Origin: Marinifilum sp. N1E240
GTDB lineage: Bacteria > Bacteroidota > Bacteroidia > Bacteroidales > Marinifilaceae
Length of the DNA stretch: 64,000 nucleotides
Assembly (NCBI RefSeq): GCF_009295825.1
Contig: NZ_WHKF01000002.1
Span: 310,001 to 374,000 of the forward strand
Reading direction: 5' to 3'
Shown: positions 54,503 to 62,811 of the stretch, in pieces
How the letters are laid out: each line of letters begins with the position of its first letter
Position numbering within the stretch: the stretch's first letter is position 1
The notes under the pieces: model-generated
Databases searched by the model: none
Told to the model about the DNA's origin: nothing
Seen by the model: the letters and a program-made list of their open reading frames with translations, nothing else
Made by a program: the position numbers and the translations under genes

Positions 54503-55588
54503 ATGAAATTTAAAGTACTAATTACCTGTGTAGCTCTGTTAGCAACAAGTGTTTGTGTATCTGCACAGGCTAATCACAAAAGATTTCTGGTGAAATCGGG
54601 ACATATTGAAATGAAAGTAGTCGGAATATCGGAAGGTGTTCGTTCTATTTGGTTCGACGATTACGGAAGACAATATCGAGATGAGCTTAAAGTTATTACA
54701 ACAACTGAAATTTTTGGAATAAAAACGGTCGAAGAAGCTCACACATTAAAAATTGTAAATGGAGAAGATTTCTACTCGGCAGATTTAATTTTAGGTACAG
54801 GAACCAAACACTCCTATGGCATCCCTACAGAATTTTATCAAGCCTACGATCAAATGTCGGAATTTCAGAAGGATAAATTCGCGAATGAAATATTTAATGA
54901 TATTGGCGGAACAAAACTGGGAGTAGGAACAATGTTAGGACGCAAATGCGATATAATTAAAGTTTTGGGCGTAACAGAAACCATTTATAAAGGAGTTGCA
55001 TTACAGACAAAAGTAAGGATGTTGGGTAAAATTAATACCGAAACAGCTACTTTGTTTGAAGAAAATATTTCAGTGCCTTCATTTAAATTTTCGGCTCCTC
55101 AGGATATTGAATGGACAGATTTAAATGCGGTAGTAGATATTTATGCTGATTCTGATGATGATGATCAGGATTCATACCAGGACGATGATGAAGATATGAT
55201 CCCTGTAAGCTACTCTTTTGAGCGATTTAAAAAAGCAACTCAAGATATTGAATACGCCGGATTTAAAAAAGCAATGACTATGAATGTGGACGGTCAATAT
55301 ATGACTTCTTACATGAAGTCGATGAAAGAGAATTTCGTGATTGTGGCAAGTTCAATTGAAAATATGCATACTGATTCAGCAGCTGAAGGTATGGATAAAT
55401 ATCAGCATTTTAGTCACGATGGCCGTAAGATGCATTTTGGTGATGCCATTGATGAAGAAGAAGGAGAGATTGAGGGGAATGCTTTAATAATCGAGTATCC
55501 AAAAGAAGATATGATCATTTCAATTGTCAGTACTTACAAGTTAAGCAAAGGAGAATTGTTAAAGATTGCAGAGCAATTGAAATTTTAA
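54503..55588 (+). CDS. Exported protein of unknown function with acidic linker
   Basis: The 361-residue protein has a signal peptide ending in VSAQ. The N-terminal domain (about 22-215) is beta-rich (HIEMKVVGISEGVRSIWF). A very acidic linker at about 217-235 (DSDDDDQDSYQDDDEDM) joins it to a second domain of about 120 residues (FERFKKATQDIEYAGFKKAM). The linker may bind calcium. No family was recognised. It is monocistronic and ends in a terminator shared with the opposite gene. Confidence 0.8.
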   Translation: MKFKVLITCVALLATSVCVSAQANHKRFLVKSGHIEMKVVGISEGVRSIWFDDYGRQYRDELKVITTTEIFGIKTVEEAHTLKIVNGEDFYSADLILGTGTKHSYGIPTEFYQAYDQMSEFQKDKFANEIFNDIGGTKLGVGTMLGRKCDIIKVLGVTETIYKGVALQTKVRMLGKINTETATLFEENISVPSFKFSAPQDIEWTDLNAVVDIYADSDDDDQDSYQDDDEDMIPVSYSFERFKKATQDIEYAGFKKAMTMNVDGQYMTSYMKSMKENFVIVASSIENMHTDSAAEGMDKYQHFSHDGRKMHFGDAIDEEEGEIEGNALIIEYPKEDMIISIVSTYKLSKGELLKIAEQLKF

Positions 55589-55593
55589 AGTAT

Positions 55594-55626
55594 AACTCCC
55601 TGTCATCATAAATATGACAGGGAGTT
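55594..55626. terminator. Bidirectional terminator between converging genes
   Basis: AACTCCCTGTCAT/ATGACAGGGAGTT, a perfect 13-bp stem with a seven-base loop and a TTTTTATTT tail on the plus strand. Confidence 0.9.
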
Positions 55627-55631
55627 TTTAT

Positions 55632-57254
55632 TTATCTTCCTACAAGTTCCAATTCCTTGCTAGAGATTTCTCTCATCTCAATTTTTCGAATTTTACCGGT
55701 TACCGTTGTTGGAAATTCTGTAGTAAATTTGAAATATTTAGGAATTTTATAGGTTGCAATTTGTCCTTTGCAATACTCTCGAAGTTCTTCCTCACTGGCA
55801 GATTTTCCATCCTTAAATTTAATCCATGCCATTACCACCTCCCCATATTTGTAATCGGGAACACCTATTACATACACTTCGCTAATTGATTCGTGAGTGT
55901 GCAGATACTCCTCAATTTCGAAAGGTGAAATATTTTCTCCACCACGAATGATCATGTCTTTGATTCTACCCGTGATGCTAACATATCCATCTTTGTCCAT
56001 TGTGGCTAAATCACCGGTATGCATCCAACCTGCATCATCTATTACAGCATTGGTAGCTTCCTCGTTGTTCCAATATTTTAGCATCACAGAGTAACCTCTT
56101 GTGCAAAATTCGCCGCTTTCGCCCCGTTCAACTATTTTTCCGCTTTCAGGGTTTATTATTTTAATTTCCTGATGAGGATGAACACGACCTACTGTACCAA
56201 CTCTTTTATCGATTTTATCATTCACAAATGTTTGAGTGGAGACAGGAGATGTTTCGGTCATGCCATAACAAATGGCAACCTCTTTCATGTTCATTTTTTC
56301 CTGAACTTCACGCATAGCTTTTTCGGGACAGGAGGCTCCAGCCATAATTCCGGTTCGCAAGCTACTTAATGTGTAATTGCTAAAATTCGGATGTTCCAAT
56401 TCCGCAATAAACATTAAGGGCACTCCATAAAGTGAAGTACACTTCTCGTCTTGAACGGTTTTTAGTACTGTCTCAGATTCGAAAGCTTCACCAGGAATCA
56501 CCATTGTCGAGCCATGAGTAATGCAAGCTAAATTCCCCAATACCATTCCAAAACAATGGTAAAAAGGAACGGGAATGCAAACGCGATCTTTTTGGGTGTA
56601 TTTCAATCTTTCACCAATAAAATAGCCATTGTTCAAAATGTTATGGTGAGTAAGTGTAGCTCCTTTAGGAAACCCTGTAGTTCCCGATGTATATTGTATA
56701 TTTATTGGATCATCAAACTGTAGGCTTGATTCTATTGCATCTATTTCACCACTTGTAATTCTTTTACCAGCTTCGATTAAGGCTTGCCAATCGCGATCTA
56801 ATATTACGATTTGCTTCAAATGAATACATGATTTTCTTACTTCCTGAATGATTTCAAAGTAGTTGGTTTTTCTAAAATTCTTCGACATCAAAAGCAAGCT
56901 AATTTCGGATTGACGAAGTGCAAACTTAAGTTCTGATGCTTTGTATGCAGGATTTACATTTACCAATATGGCACCAATTCTTGCAGTTGCGAATTGAACA
57001 ATTACCCATTCGTAACGATTCGGAGACCAGATTCCAACACGATCGCCTTTTTTTACTCCAAAAGCCAGGAGTCCTTTCGCTACTTCTTCAATCTGATTCC
57101 AAAATTCGGAGTATGTGGCTCGGTAGTTTTGATAGGGTACTATTAATGCTTCATTATTTGGGTATAATTCAACTGTTTTTCTTAGTCTTTCTGTGATAGT
57201 TTCGCCAAGTAAAGGCACTTCTGAGCTCCCATGCTCGTAAGATTGTTTGTTCAT
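55632..57254 (-). CDS. Fatty-acyl-CoA synthetase (ACSF2/FadD-like AMP-binding protein)
   Basis: The 540-residue adenylate-forming enzyme activates a fatty acid with ATP and CoA. Signatures are [18 protein letters not shown] (AMP-binding P-loop), [12 protein letters not shown], the hinge region [20 protein letters not shown] and the C-terminal lysine in [10 protein letters not shown]. Its start, [20 protein letters not shown], and length are those of the ACSF2-type medium-chain branch. It stands alone. Substrate length cannot be read from sequence. Confidence 0.92.
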   Translation of the reverse strand: MNKQSYEHGSSEVPLLGETITERLRKTVELYPNNEALIVPYQNYRATYSEFWNQIEEVAKGLLAFGVKKGDRVGIWSPNRYEWVIVQFATARIGAILVNVNPAYKASELKFALRQSEISLLLMSKNFRKTNYFEIIQEVRKSCIHLKQIVILDRDWQALIEAGKRITSGEIDAIESSLQFDDPINIQYTSGTTGFPKGATLTHHNILNNGYFIGERLKYTQKDRVCIPVPFYHCFGMVLGNLACITHGSTMVIPGEAFESETVLKTVQDEKCTSLYGVPLMFIAELEHPNFSNYTLSSLRTGIMAGASCPEKAMREVQEKMNMKEVAICYGMTETSPVSTQTFVNDKIDKRVGTVGRVHPHQEIKIINPESGKIVERGESGEFCTRGYSVMLKYWNNEEATNAVIDDAGWMHTGDLATMDKDGYVSITGRIKDMIIRGGENISPFEIEEYLHTHESISEVYVIGVPDYKYGEVVMAWIKFKDGKSASEEELREYCKGQIATYKIPKYFKFTTEFPTTVTGKIRKIEMREISSKELELVGR

Positions 57255-57578
57255 GTTTATGGTTTTTCAGGACAGGATACAATCCGCCCGTGATGTGATT
57301 TAAAAACATCAGTTATTAACTAAAAAACCATCTTTTGTTACTGGCTAGAATAAGCGCAGTTTTTGATTAGGAAATAATATAGTTGTTGTGTGGGGAATTC
57401 CCCGTTTAGGCGTGCAATTTATAAAAATAATGGCGATTTACGAATCCTACTATAATCAAGTTTAAAGATTAAAAATGATTCGTCTGATTCTCTGTGGTTA
57501 AGATGTGATGTTTAATGATGAACTTTATAAGTATAGAATTGTCTTTTAGTTGTAAATTGTATATAGAAAGGAAGAATC
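57255..57578. other. Gene-free stretch, nothing recognised
   Basis: The 324 bp lie between two divergent genes and should hold both promoters. No convincing promoter, repeat or hairpin was seen. Confidence 0.6.
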
Positions 57579-58364
57579 ATGGATTTTATTGCTGTTTGGC
57601 TCAGTGCTTTCCCATATTTATTTCTGCCACTGGTATTACTTTGGTTGTTTAGTGTTATTATAAAAAATGCTAGTATTATTGATCCGTTTTGGAGTATTGG
57701 CTTTCTAATTTTAAGCTTTCATTATTATTCGGTTACCGAATCGGTAGGTCTGAGATCGGAAATAGTCTTTGTATTAATTGTTCTCTGGGCAATTCGATTA
57801 AGTGGATATTTGTTGGTTCGTAATTGGGGGAAGGGTGAAGATTATCGTTATCAAAAGTTTCGAAAGGATTATGGAGAAAAACGATATTGGTGGTTTAGTT
57901 TCTTTCAGGTTTTTCTTCTTCAGGGGATTTTGTGTTGGATCATTTCCTTGCCTTTGCTAGCAGTTTTCTATTATACAATCGATACTGGTTTAATTTGGCT
58001 TGATTATATTGCATTGGCTTTGTTTGTTATAGGTTTTATTTTTGAATCGCTTGGCGATTTACAGTTATGGCTTTTTAAATCCAATTCAGATAACAAAGGA
58101 AAAGTTCTTCGTCATGGACTTTGGAAATATTCCCGGCATCCAAATTATTTTGGAGAGGCTGTAATTTGGTGGGGCATAGGACTGTTTTGCCTTGCAACGA
58201 ACACATATTTACCTTTAGTAGGAGTAATAGTAATGACTTACTTATTACTTAAGGTTTCTGGCGTACGTCTTTTGGAGAGAAGTTTATCTAAAACCAAATC
58301 GGGATATGGAAATTACATTGAAACAACAAGTTCATTTATCCCATGGTTTCCTAAAAAAAGCTAA
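57579..58364 (+). CDS. DUF1295 membrane protein (steroid 5-alpha-reductase-like)
   Basis: The 261-residue protein has seven hydrophobic helices. The family signature is in the second half: LRHGLWKYSRHPNYFGEAVIWWGIG at about 188-212 (read as LWKYSRHPNYFGEAVIWWG), where the arginine, histidine, asparagine and tyrosine bind NADPH in related reductases. It may reduce a double bond in a lipid or isoprenoid. DUF1295 proteins lack an assigned substrate in bacteria. It converges on the next gene, with 2 bp between stops. Confidence 0.9.
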   Translation: MDFIAVWLSAFPYLFLPLVLLWLFSVIIKNASIIDPFWSIGFLILSFHYYSVTESVGLRSEIVFVLIVLWAIRLSGYLLVRNWGKGEDYRYQKFRKDYGEKRYWWFSFFQVFLLQGILCWIISLPLLAVFYYTIDTGLIWLDYIALALFVIGFIFESLGDLQLWLFKSNSDNKGKVLRHGLWKYSRHPNYFGEAVIWWGIGLFCLATNTYLPLVGVIVMTYLLLKVSGVRLLERSLSKTKSGYGNYIETTSSFIPWFPKKS

Positions 58365-58366
58365 TC

Positions 58367-58834
58367 TTATTCTTCCCAAACTATGGTTTTGATATCCTCC
58401 CAAAAAGGACCAAATTGAATTTCTGAGATTTTACCATCATCAAACCACAGGTGAAGATTTTCCGACGTAAAGTATATTAGCTCATGTGTTGGAAATTCTT
58501 CAGAGTCTGCATTTTCAAATTCAGGCTTACCCAATTGAAAGTGCTCAATTTCATCAAGAAGCATTCTTTTGGGTAATCCAAGTTTAATAAAATTAAATAG
58601 GTGATAAGAATCCTTGTGAACAGAAATATAACTTAGTTTATCCTGATCGACAGATTCGAAAGTAAAACTTAAACCATGGCTATGATAGAATAAAGTAATA
58701 CTACTCTCCTCGGGTGATAGAGAATATTCTCCTACTTCATCAGCTTTGCCCAGTGTTTTTTCCACATCAGCCTGAATCATCCCAAATTCTACTCCAGCAA
58801 TTCCTTTGCCTAATATGATTTCATATTGATCCAT
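58367..58834 (-). CDS. Small cytosolic protein of unknown function with two similar halves
   Basis: The 155-residue acidic protein has an I-L-G-K-G-I-x-G-V-x-F-G-M-x-x-x-D-V-x-x-x-L-G-K pattern at residues 7-31 and a weaker version starting at about 82 (FIKLGLPKRMLLDEIEHFQL). Each is followed by three strands. It may thus be a tandem duplicate of an alpha/beta unit. No family was recognised. It is convergent with DUF1295 and has no operon partner; an immunity-type or regulatory role cannot be excluded. Confidence 0.75.
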   Translation of the reverse strand: MDQYEIILGKGIAGVEFGMIQADVEKTLGKADEVGEYSLSPEESSITLFYHSHGLSFTFESVDQDKLSYISVHKDSYHLFNFIKLGLPKRMLLDEIEHFQLGKPEFENADSEEFPTHELIYFTSENLHLWFDDGKISEIQFGPFWEDIKTIVWEE

Positions 58835-59073
58835 ATATTAATTTTCAAGAGGAGATCTTAAAACAAACTATTTTCATTATCAGAAAACAAAAAGTTTTAA
58901 GTGTGTGTGTTCAACTTTTACTTAAATCTATTTTTTGATTATTAAATATAGAACTTTTGAAAAAAAACAGACTTAAAATTGAAAATTGTTTTTTTAAAAT
59001 TTTCAAAAAACAGATTTGTATCAATATGATAATTGCATCTAAATAGTTCGAAAAACTTTAAGTATACAGTAAA

Positions 59074-60426
59074 ATGACTATTTTTACATCTTCAAAATCA
59101 AAACGTGTAAAAATGACAAAAGATTTTCGACCTACTGACTTTATACTGGAGTCGATGCAGACTGGAAAAAGATTTGCCGATGCAGGATGGACTCTTGACG
59201 CTCCTGGAGAAGATAAGCCATGCTTGGTTAGAGCAATTTACGATAAAAAACAATTAAATGTTAAAGATAACTCCCTGGGAATTTATAAATTTTCAGATTG
59301 GTTACCTATACATAAAACTCTTGAAGGCTCTTCAGCTCCTGCAACCTACAAAAGTGAAGGTTTGGCAAAGTATCTGGGCTTGAATAATCTTTACATTACT
59401 TTTAGTGGTTATTGGCCAGAGAAAGGTGCAAAGTTTAGAACATGTTCTTTTAAAGAAACTGAGGCTTATGCTGTTGGAGGTCGGTTAGAAGATAACAATC
59501 AAATATTGGTGGTTGCATCTGCAGGAAATACTGCACGAGCTTTTGCACGAGTTTGCTCCGATAATAATATTCCATTGCTTTTGTGCGTTCCTGAAGATAA
59601 TATTAATGCTTTGTGGTTTGATGAAGCAATAAAGGACAATGTACGTTTGGTGGCTACGAAATCGGGTAGCGATTATTTTGATGCCATTCATCTTTCAAAT
59701 ATTGCTTGTCAGTTAGATGGTTTTATTGCCGAAGGAGGCGCTAAGAATGTTGCTCGTCGTGATGGTATGGCTTGTACGGTTAATTCAGCAGTTACCGAGA
59801 TTGGAAAAATTCCTGATTATTATTTCCAGGCAGTAGGTTCCGGTACTGGTGCTATTGCAGCCTGGGAAGCTAATTTACGTTTTATCGAAGATGGTAGATT
59901 TGGCTCCAATAAGATGAAGTTAATGGTTTCTCAAAATACTCCATTCTTGCCAATGTATGATGCATGGAAAGAAGATTCGCGTGAAATGTTACCATTGGAT
60001 GATAATTTGGCTAGAAAGCAGGTTGAAGAAATTGTAGCAAAAGTATTGTCAAATCGTAAACCTCCATATTCGATTAAAGGCGGTTTGTACGATGCTATGA
60101 AAGATGCTGGCGGCGATGTTTTAAAAGCTACCAACGAAGAAGCTGCTGAAGCAGCAAAAATCTTTGAAGAAACCGAAGGTAACGATATTCATCCTGCAGC
60201 GGCGGTGGCAACAGCTACTTTAATAAAATATGCTCAGGAAGGGAAATTGGATAAAGATGCCTGTGTAATGCTTAATATTACAGGTGGAGGAGAGGAACGA
60301 TTCAAACGTGAGAAGGAAGTTTGTTATTTGAAACCTTCCCATGTTTTTGATATCAATCCGGATCTGAATGAGGTGAAGGAAGTGATGGCAAAACTATTTG
60401 AAATAGAAATTAGTGAAACATTATAA
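59074..60426 (+). CDS. Cysteate synthase (PLP-dependent, threonine-synthase-like)
   Basis: The 450-residue enzyme (or 437 from ATG 59113) is of the fold-type II PLP family. Lys127 in FRTCSFKETEAY should hold PLP, VVASAGNTARAFARV binds its ring, and LNITGGGEERF binds the phosphate. The overall wording, YKFSDWLPIHKTLEGSSAPATYKSEG and TFSGYWPEKGAKF, matches cysteate synthase, which makes L-cysteate from phosphoserine and sulfite. In methanogens this feeds coenzyme M; in Bacteroidota it feeds sulfonolipids (capnine). The threonine-synthase relatives differ in these phrases. It is monocistronic with its own terminator. Confidence 0.85.
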   Translation: MTIFTSSKSKRVKMTKDFRPTDFILESMQTGKRFADAGWTLDAPGEDKPCLVRAIYDKKQLNVKDNSLGIYKFSDWLPIHKTLEGSSAPATYKSEGLAKYLGLNNLYITFSGYWPEKGAKFRTCSFKETEAYAVGGRLEDNNQILVVASAGNTARAFARVCSDNNIPLLLCVPEDNINALWFDEAIKDNVRLVATKSGSDYFDAIHLSNIACQLDGFIAEGGAKNVARRDGMACTVNSAVTEIGKIPDYYFQAVGSGTGAIAAWEANLRFIEDGRFGSNKMKLMVSQNTPFLPMYDAWKEDSREMLPLDDNLARKQVEEIVAKVLSNRKPPYSIKGGLYDAMKDAGGDVLKATNEEAAEAAKIFEETEGNDIHPAAAVATATLIKYAQEGKLDKDACVMLNITGGGEERFKREKEVCYLKPSHVFDINPDLNEVKEVMAKLFEIEISETL

Positions 60427-60432
60427 ATATAG

Positions 60433-60455
60433 AAAGCAGGCTTTAAGCCTGCTTT
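60433..60455. terminator. Bidirectional terminator after cysteate synthase
   Basis: AAAGCAGGCTT/AAGCCTGCTTT, a perfect 11-bp stem with a one-base centre and a TTTTT tail; on both strands it follows a stop codon within 7 bases. Confidence 0.9.
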
Positions 60456-60456
60456 T

Positions 60457-60897
60457 TTAGTTTAGTAAAGCCTCAACAATTTCTATAGAATTTGTAATGC
60501 ATTTTTCGCAGATGTTTTTCTTGACTTGATTTTTCTTGGAATATTCCTGTCCTTCTTTGGTATTCAAATCACATTTAATAAGTTCTTTACAATCTAAAGA
60601 TTCGTGTTTTGTCAGAAATATCCGATTAAACTCCTGAATCATCGATCTATTATTGTCGGTCTGTAACCTGTGATTGGAATACTTTTCGCAATTGTGAATT
60701 CCAATAACCATAAAAGCACCTGTTACTGCTCCACAGGTTTTCTGTAATCTTCCCATGCCACCGCCAAATCCACTTGAAATTTGAAAGGCAAGATTTTCAT
60801 CTAATTTAAATTGTTCGGAATAAGCCAACAGAACTGATTGAGCACAGTTCATACCTGAATGAAAGGCTTCAATTGCTTTTGCTTTTTTTGAAATCAT
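60457..60897 (-). CDS. C_GCAxxG_C_C family protein
   Basis: The 146-residue protein carries the motifs which name the family: Cys18 in SGMNCAQSVL, KTCGAVTGAFMVIG with G-G-x-G before it, then Cys in HNCEKY, LDCKEL, KCDL and ICEKC near the C-terminus. The cysteines may bind a metal or a cluster, or work in redox; the family function is not established. It is cytosolic. It lies 76 bp upstream of the patatin-like gene's end, on the same strand. Confidence 0.92.
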   Translation of the reverse strand: MISKKAKAIEAFHSGMNCAQSVLLAYSEQFKLDENLAFQISSGFGGGMGRLQKTCGAVTGAFMVIGIHNCEKYSNHRLQTDNNRSMIQEFNRIFLTKHESLDCKELIKCDLNTKEGQEYSKKNQVKKNICEKCITNSIEIVEALLN

Positions 60898-60973
60898 CTT
60901 AGGGTTTTAATAGAGTTAATTGGGTAAAATATTGATTAATATAAATATAGGTTTATTATCTGATAATTTAAAT

Positions 60974-61723
60974 TTATTCAAATTTGGGAATGTCCAGATT
61001 TTTGGTGTAATCGTATCCTAATTTAAAGATTTCCTGAGCCTTATTTCCATTTAAAATTTCATAATTTCTCAGACCTTTAGGTTCTATTAGGAGTGAACAT
61101 TTTTCTTTGTGTCTGATCACATTAGAGTGAACTCCCAATTGAAAGGTTCTTGATGCCACCTGAACCAGATTATCAAATTTTTCAATTTTCTGGATAGGAC
61201 TAACATTTACGGCAATTATCACATCACATTTATTCAACAGGGGAGAAATGGGTAAATTGTCGAACAAACCTCCGTCAACATACATTTTATCATTTATTAA
61301 TACAGGCGAAAACAGAACAGGAATACTGACAGATGCTAGCAGATACTCTATTAAATCACCTTCCTTAATGTATTCAATACGTCCATCGTTTAGGTTAGAA
61401 ACAGCAATAAAAAGGGGAATTTTAAGATTTTCTATCAACTTGGTTTTAATGTGTTTCTTCACCTCTTTCTCCAATCCGTTAAGACTAAACAATCCATGTC
61501 GAGGATATTGCCATTTAGAATAGGCCATAACGCCTTTATTCTTAAGTGCTCGAAGAATTTTTGAATAGCTGAAACCTGAAGCTATGAAGGCACCAATTAG
61601 CGCGCCAGCACTAACACCAGATATTACATCTGGCTTAATGCCTTTTTCTTCGAGAGCTTTTAGCACTCCCAAATGAGCAAACCCTCTTGCTCCACCACCT
61701 CCTAAAGCAATTCCGATTTTCAT
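60974..61723 (-). CDS. Patatin-like phospholipase (RssA-like)
   Basis: The 249-residue cytosolic lipid acyl hydrolase has the glycine-rich oxyanion loop GGGGARG (8-14), nucleophile Ser38 in GVSAG and catalytic Asp150 in YVDGGLFDN. The length is that of RssA-type bacterial patatins with no membrane extension. It should release fatty acids from phospholipids or lysophospholipids. It may share a transcript with the C_GCAxxG_C_C gene downstream, 76 bp away. Confidence 0.93.
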   Translation of the reverse strand: MKIGIALGGGGARGFAHLGVLKALEEKGIKPDVISGVSAGALIGAFIASGFSYSKILRALKNKGVMAYSKWQYPRHGLFSLNGLEKEVKKHIKTKLIENLKIPLFIAVSNLNDGRIEYIKEGDLIEYLLASVSIPVLFSPVLINDKMYVDGGLFDNLPISPLLNKCDVIIAVNVSPIQKIEKFDNLVQVASRTFQLGVHSNVIRHKEKCSLLIEPKGLRNYEILNGNKAQEIFKLGYDYTKNLDIPKFE

Positions 61724-61759
61724 TTGTATTGGTTTATCGTAAAATTATTAGTTCTCAAA

Positions 61760-62695
61760 TTATTCCAAAGTAAATGCTGGGTTGTAAATTATTCCGATCA
61801 CATTATCCCACGGGTCCTTCACACTTGCCACCCATAATTCACCACCAACATTCATTGGCTTTTCATGTTCGGTTGCACCATTTTCAATTAACCTGGAATA
61901 ACTTTCATTTATATCATCTACACCCCAATAGGATAGAACATTTTCTGATTTTGGACTTGCAGATTCAGGTTCGGGCAGTAAGCCCAATTCATATCCACCA
62001 ATATTAAAACCTACATAAAAATCTTCAACAAAATATGCTTTAGCATCAAATGCTTGTTCGTACCACTCTTTTGCTTCGATCAAATTGGGTACTTTATAAA
62101 TTGTTGTTCTTAAGCCAAGGAATTCTTTTTTCATTTGTTTGGTTTTTTTGATCAATTTAAAAGAATCAAAATATTTTTGCATTTCGGCATTGTTATCTTT
62201 AGCCGTTTCAGTAATGGTTTGTATCATATACATATCATAACCAATAAGAAACATACGTGCCGTTATAATAGCATAGCCATTTCCATAGTCAATTTTAATT
62301 TCTTTACCGGGATACTTTTCATAGAAAACATCTTTTTCAGATATAAGTTTTCCATTTACATTTGTTACAGCTCCATGAATTGCTTCCTTATAAAAGGTTG
62401 GAAGGTTAGCAGTATCTTTATAACTTTCGTATTCTTTAGGATAAAGGGTATGATTGGACAGATATAAGAGTGTTGATTTATTGGTCTCCTTCGAATAATC
62501 AAGAATCTGCATTTTTATGAGCAATTGCCCAATTTCTGAAGGAATGGTTTTATTACTTGCCTTCGGTTGCGAAGGAAATTCAATGCTATAACCTTGTTCA
62601 GGTATTTGTAATTGATACCATTCATTTTGAGAAAATCCGCATAATGGAATAAGTAGTAAGAGAGTAATAAGAACTTTTTTCATTGATTTAGCCAT
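61760..62695 (-). CDS. Fusion of an exported beta-rich domain with a VOC (glyoxalase-like) domain
   Basis: The 311-residue protein starts with a signal peptide ending in GFSQ (ATG 62683 is an alternative start). Residues 24-180 form a domain beginning WYQLQIPEQGYSIEFPSQPK, typical of small exported Bacteroidota proteins, ending MQKYFDSFKLIKK. Residues 188-311 are a VOC domain starting MKKEFLGLRTTIYKVPNLIE with YELGLLPEPES and WDNVIGIIYNPAF. VOC proteins of this kind are normally separate and cytosolic. The join is A-rich (ATCAAAAAAACC then ATG), as a gap between two genes would be, so loss of a stop codon is likely. Confidence 0.8.
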   Translation of the reverse strand: MAKSMKKVLITLLLLIPLCGFSQNEWYQLQIPEQGYSIEFPSQPKASNKTIPSEIGQLLIKMQILDYSKETNKSTLLYLSNHTLYPKEYESYKDTANLPTFYKEAIHGAVTNVNGKLISEKDVFYEKYPGKEIKIDYGNGYAIITARMFLIGYDMYMIQTITETAKDNNAEMQKYFDSFKLIKKTKQMKKEFLGLRTTIYKVPNLIEAKEWYEQAFDAKAYFVEDFYVGFNIGGYELGLLPEPESASPKSENVLSYWGVDDINESYSRLIENGATEHEKPMNVGGELWVASVKDPWDNVIGIIYNPAFTLE

Positions 62696-62780
62696 GTGTA
62701 TTGGTAATTTAATCTATCACATTTAAGATAAATAAATGAGTTAAGAATAGCTATTATTTGCATCAATAATTCTAAAAAAA

Positions 62781-62805
62781 AGAGGCTATCATATTGATAA
62801 CCTCT
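62781..62805 (-). terminator. Terminator of acetyl-CoA synthetase
   Basis: AGAGGCTATCA/TGATAACCTCT with one mismatch and loop TAT, followed on the minus strand by a run of T residues, 7 bases past the stop. Confidence 0.85.
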
Positions 62806-62811
62806 AATTAT

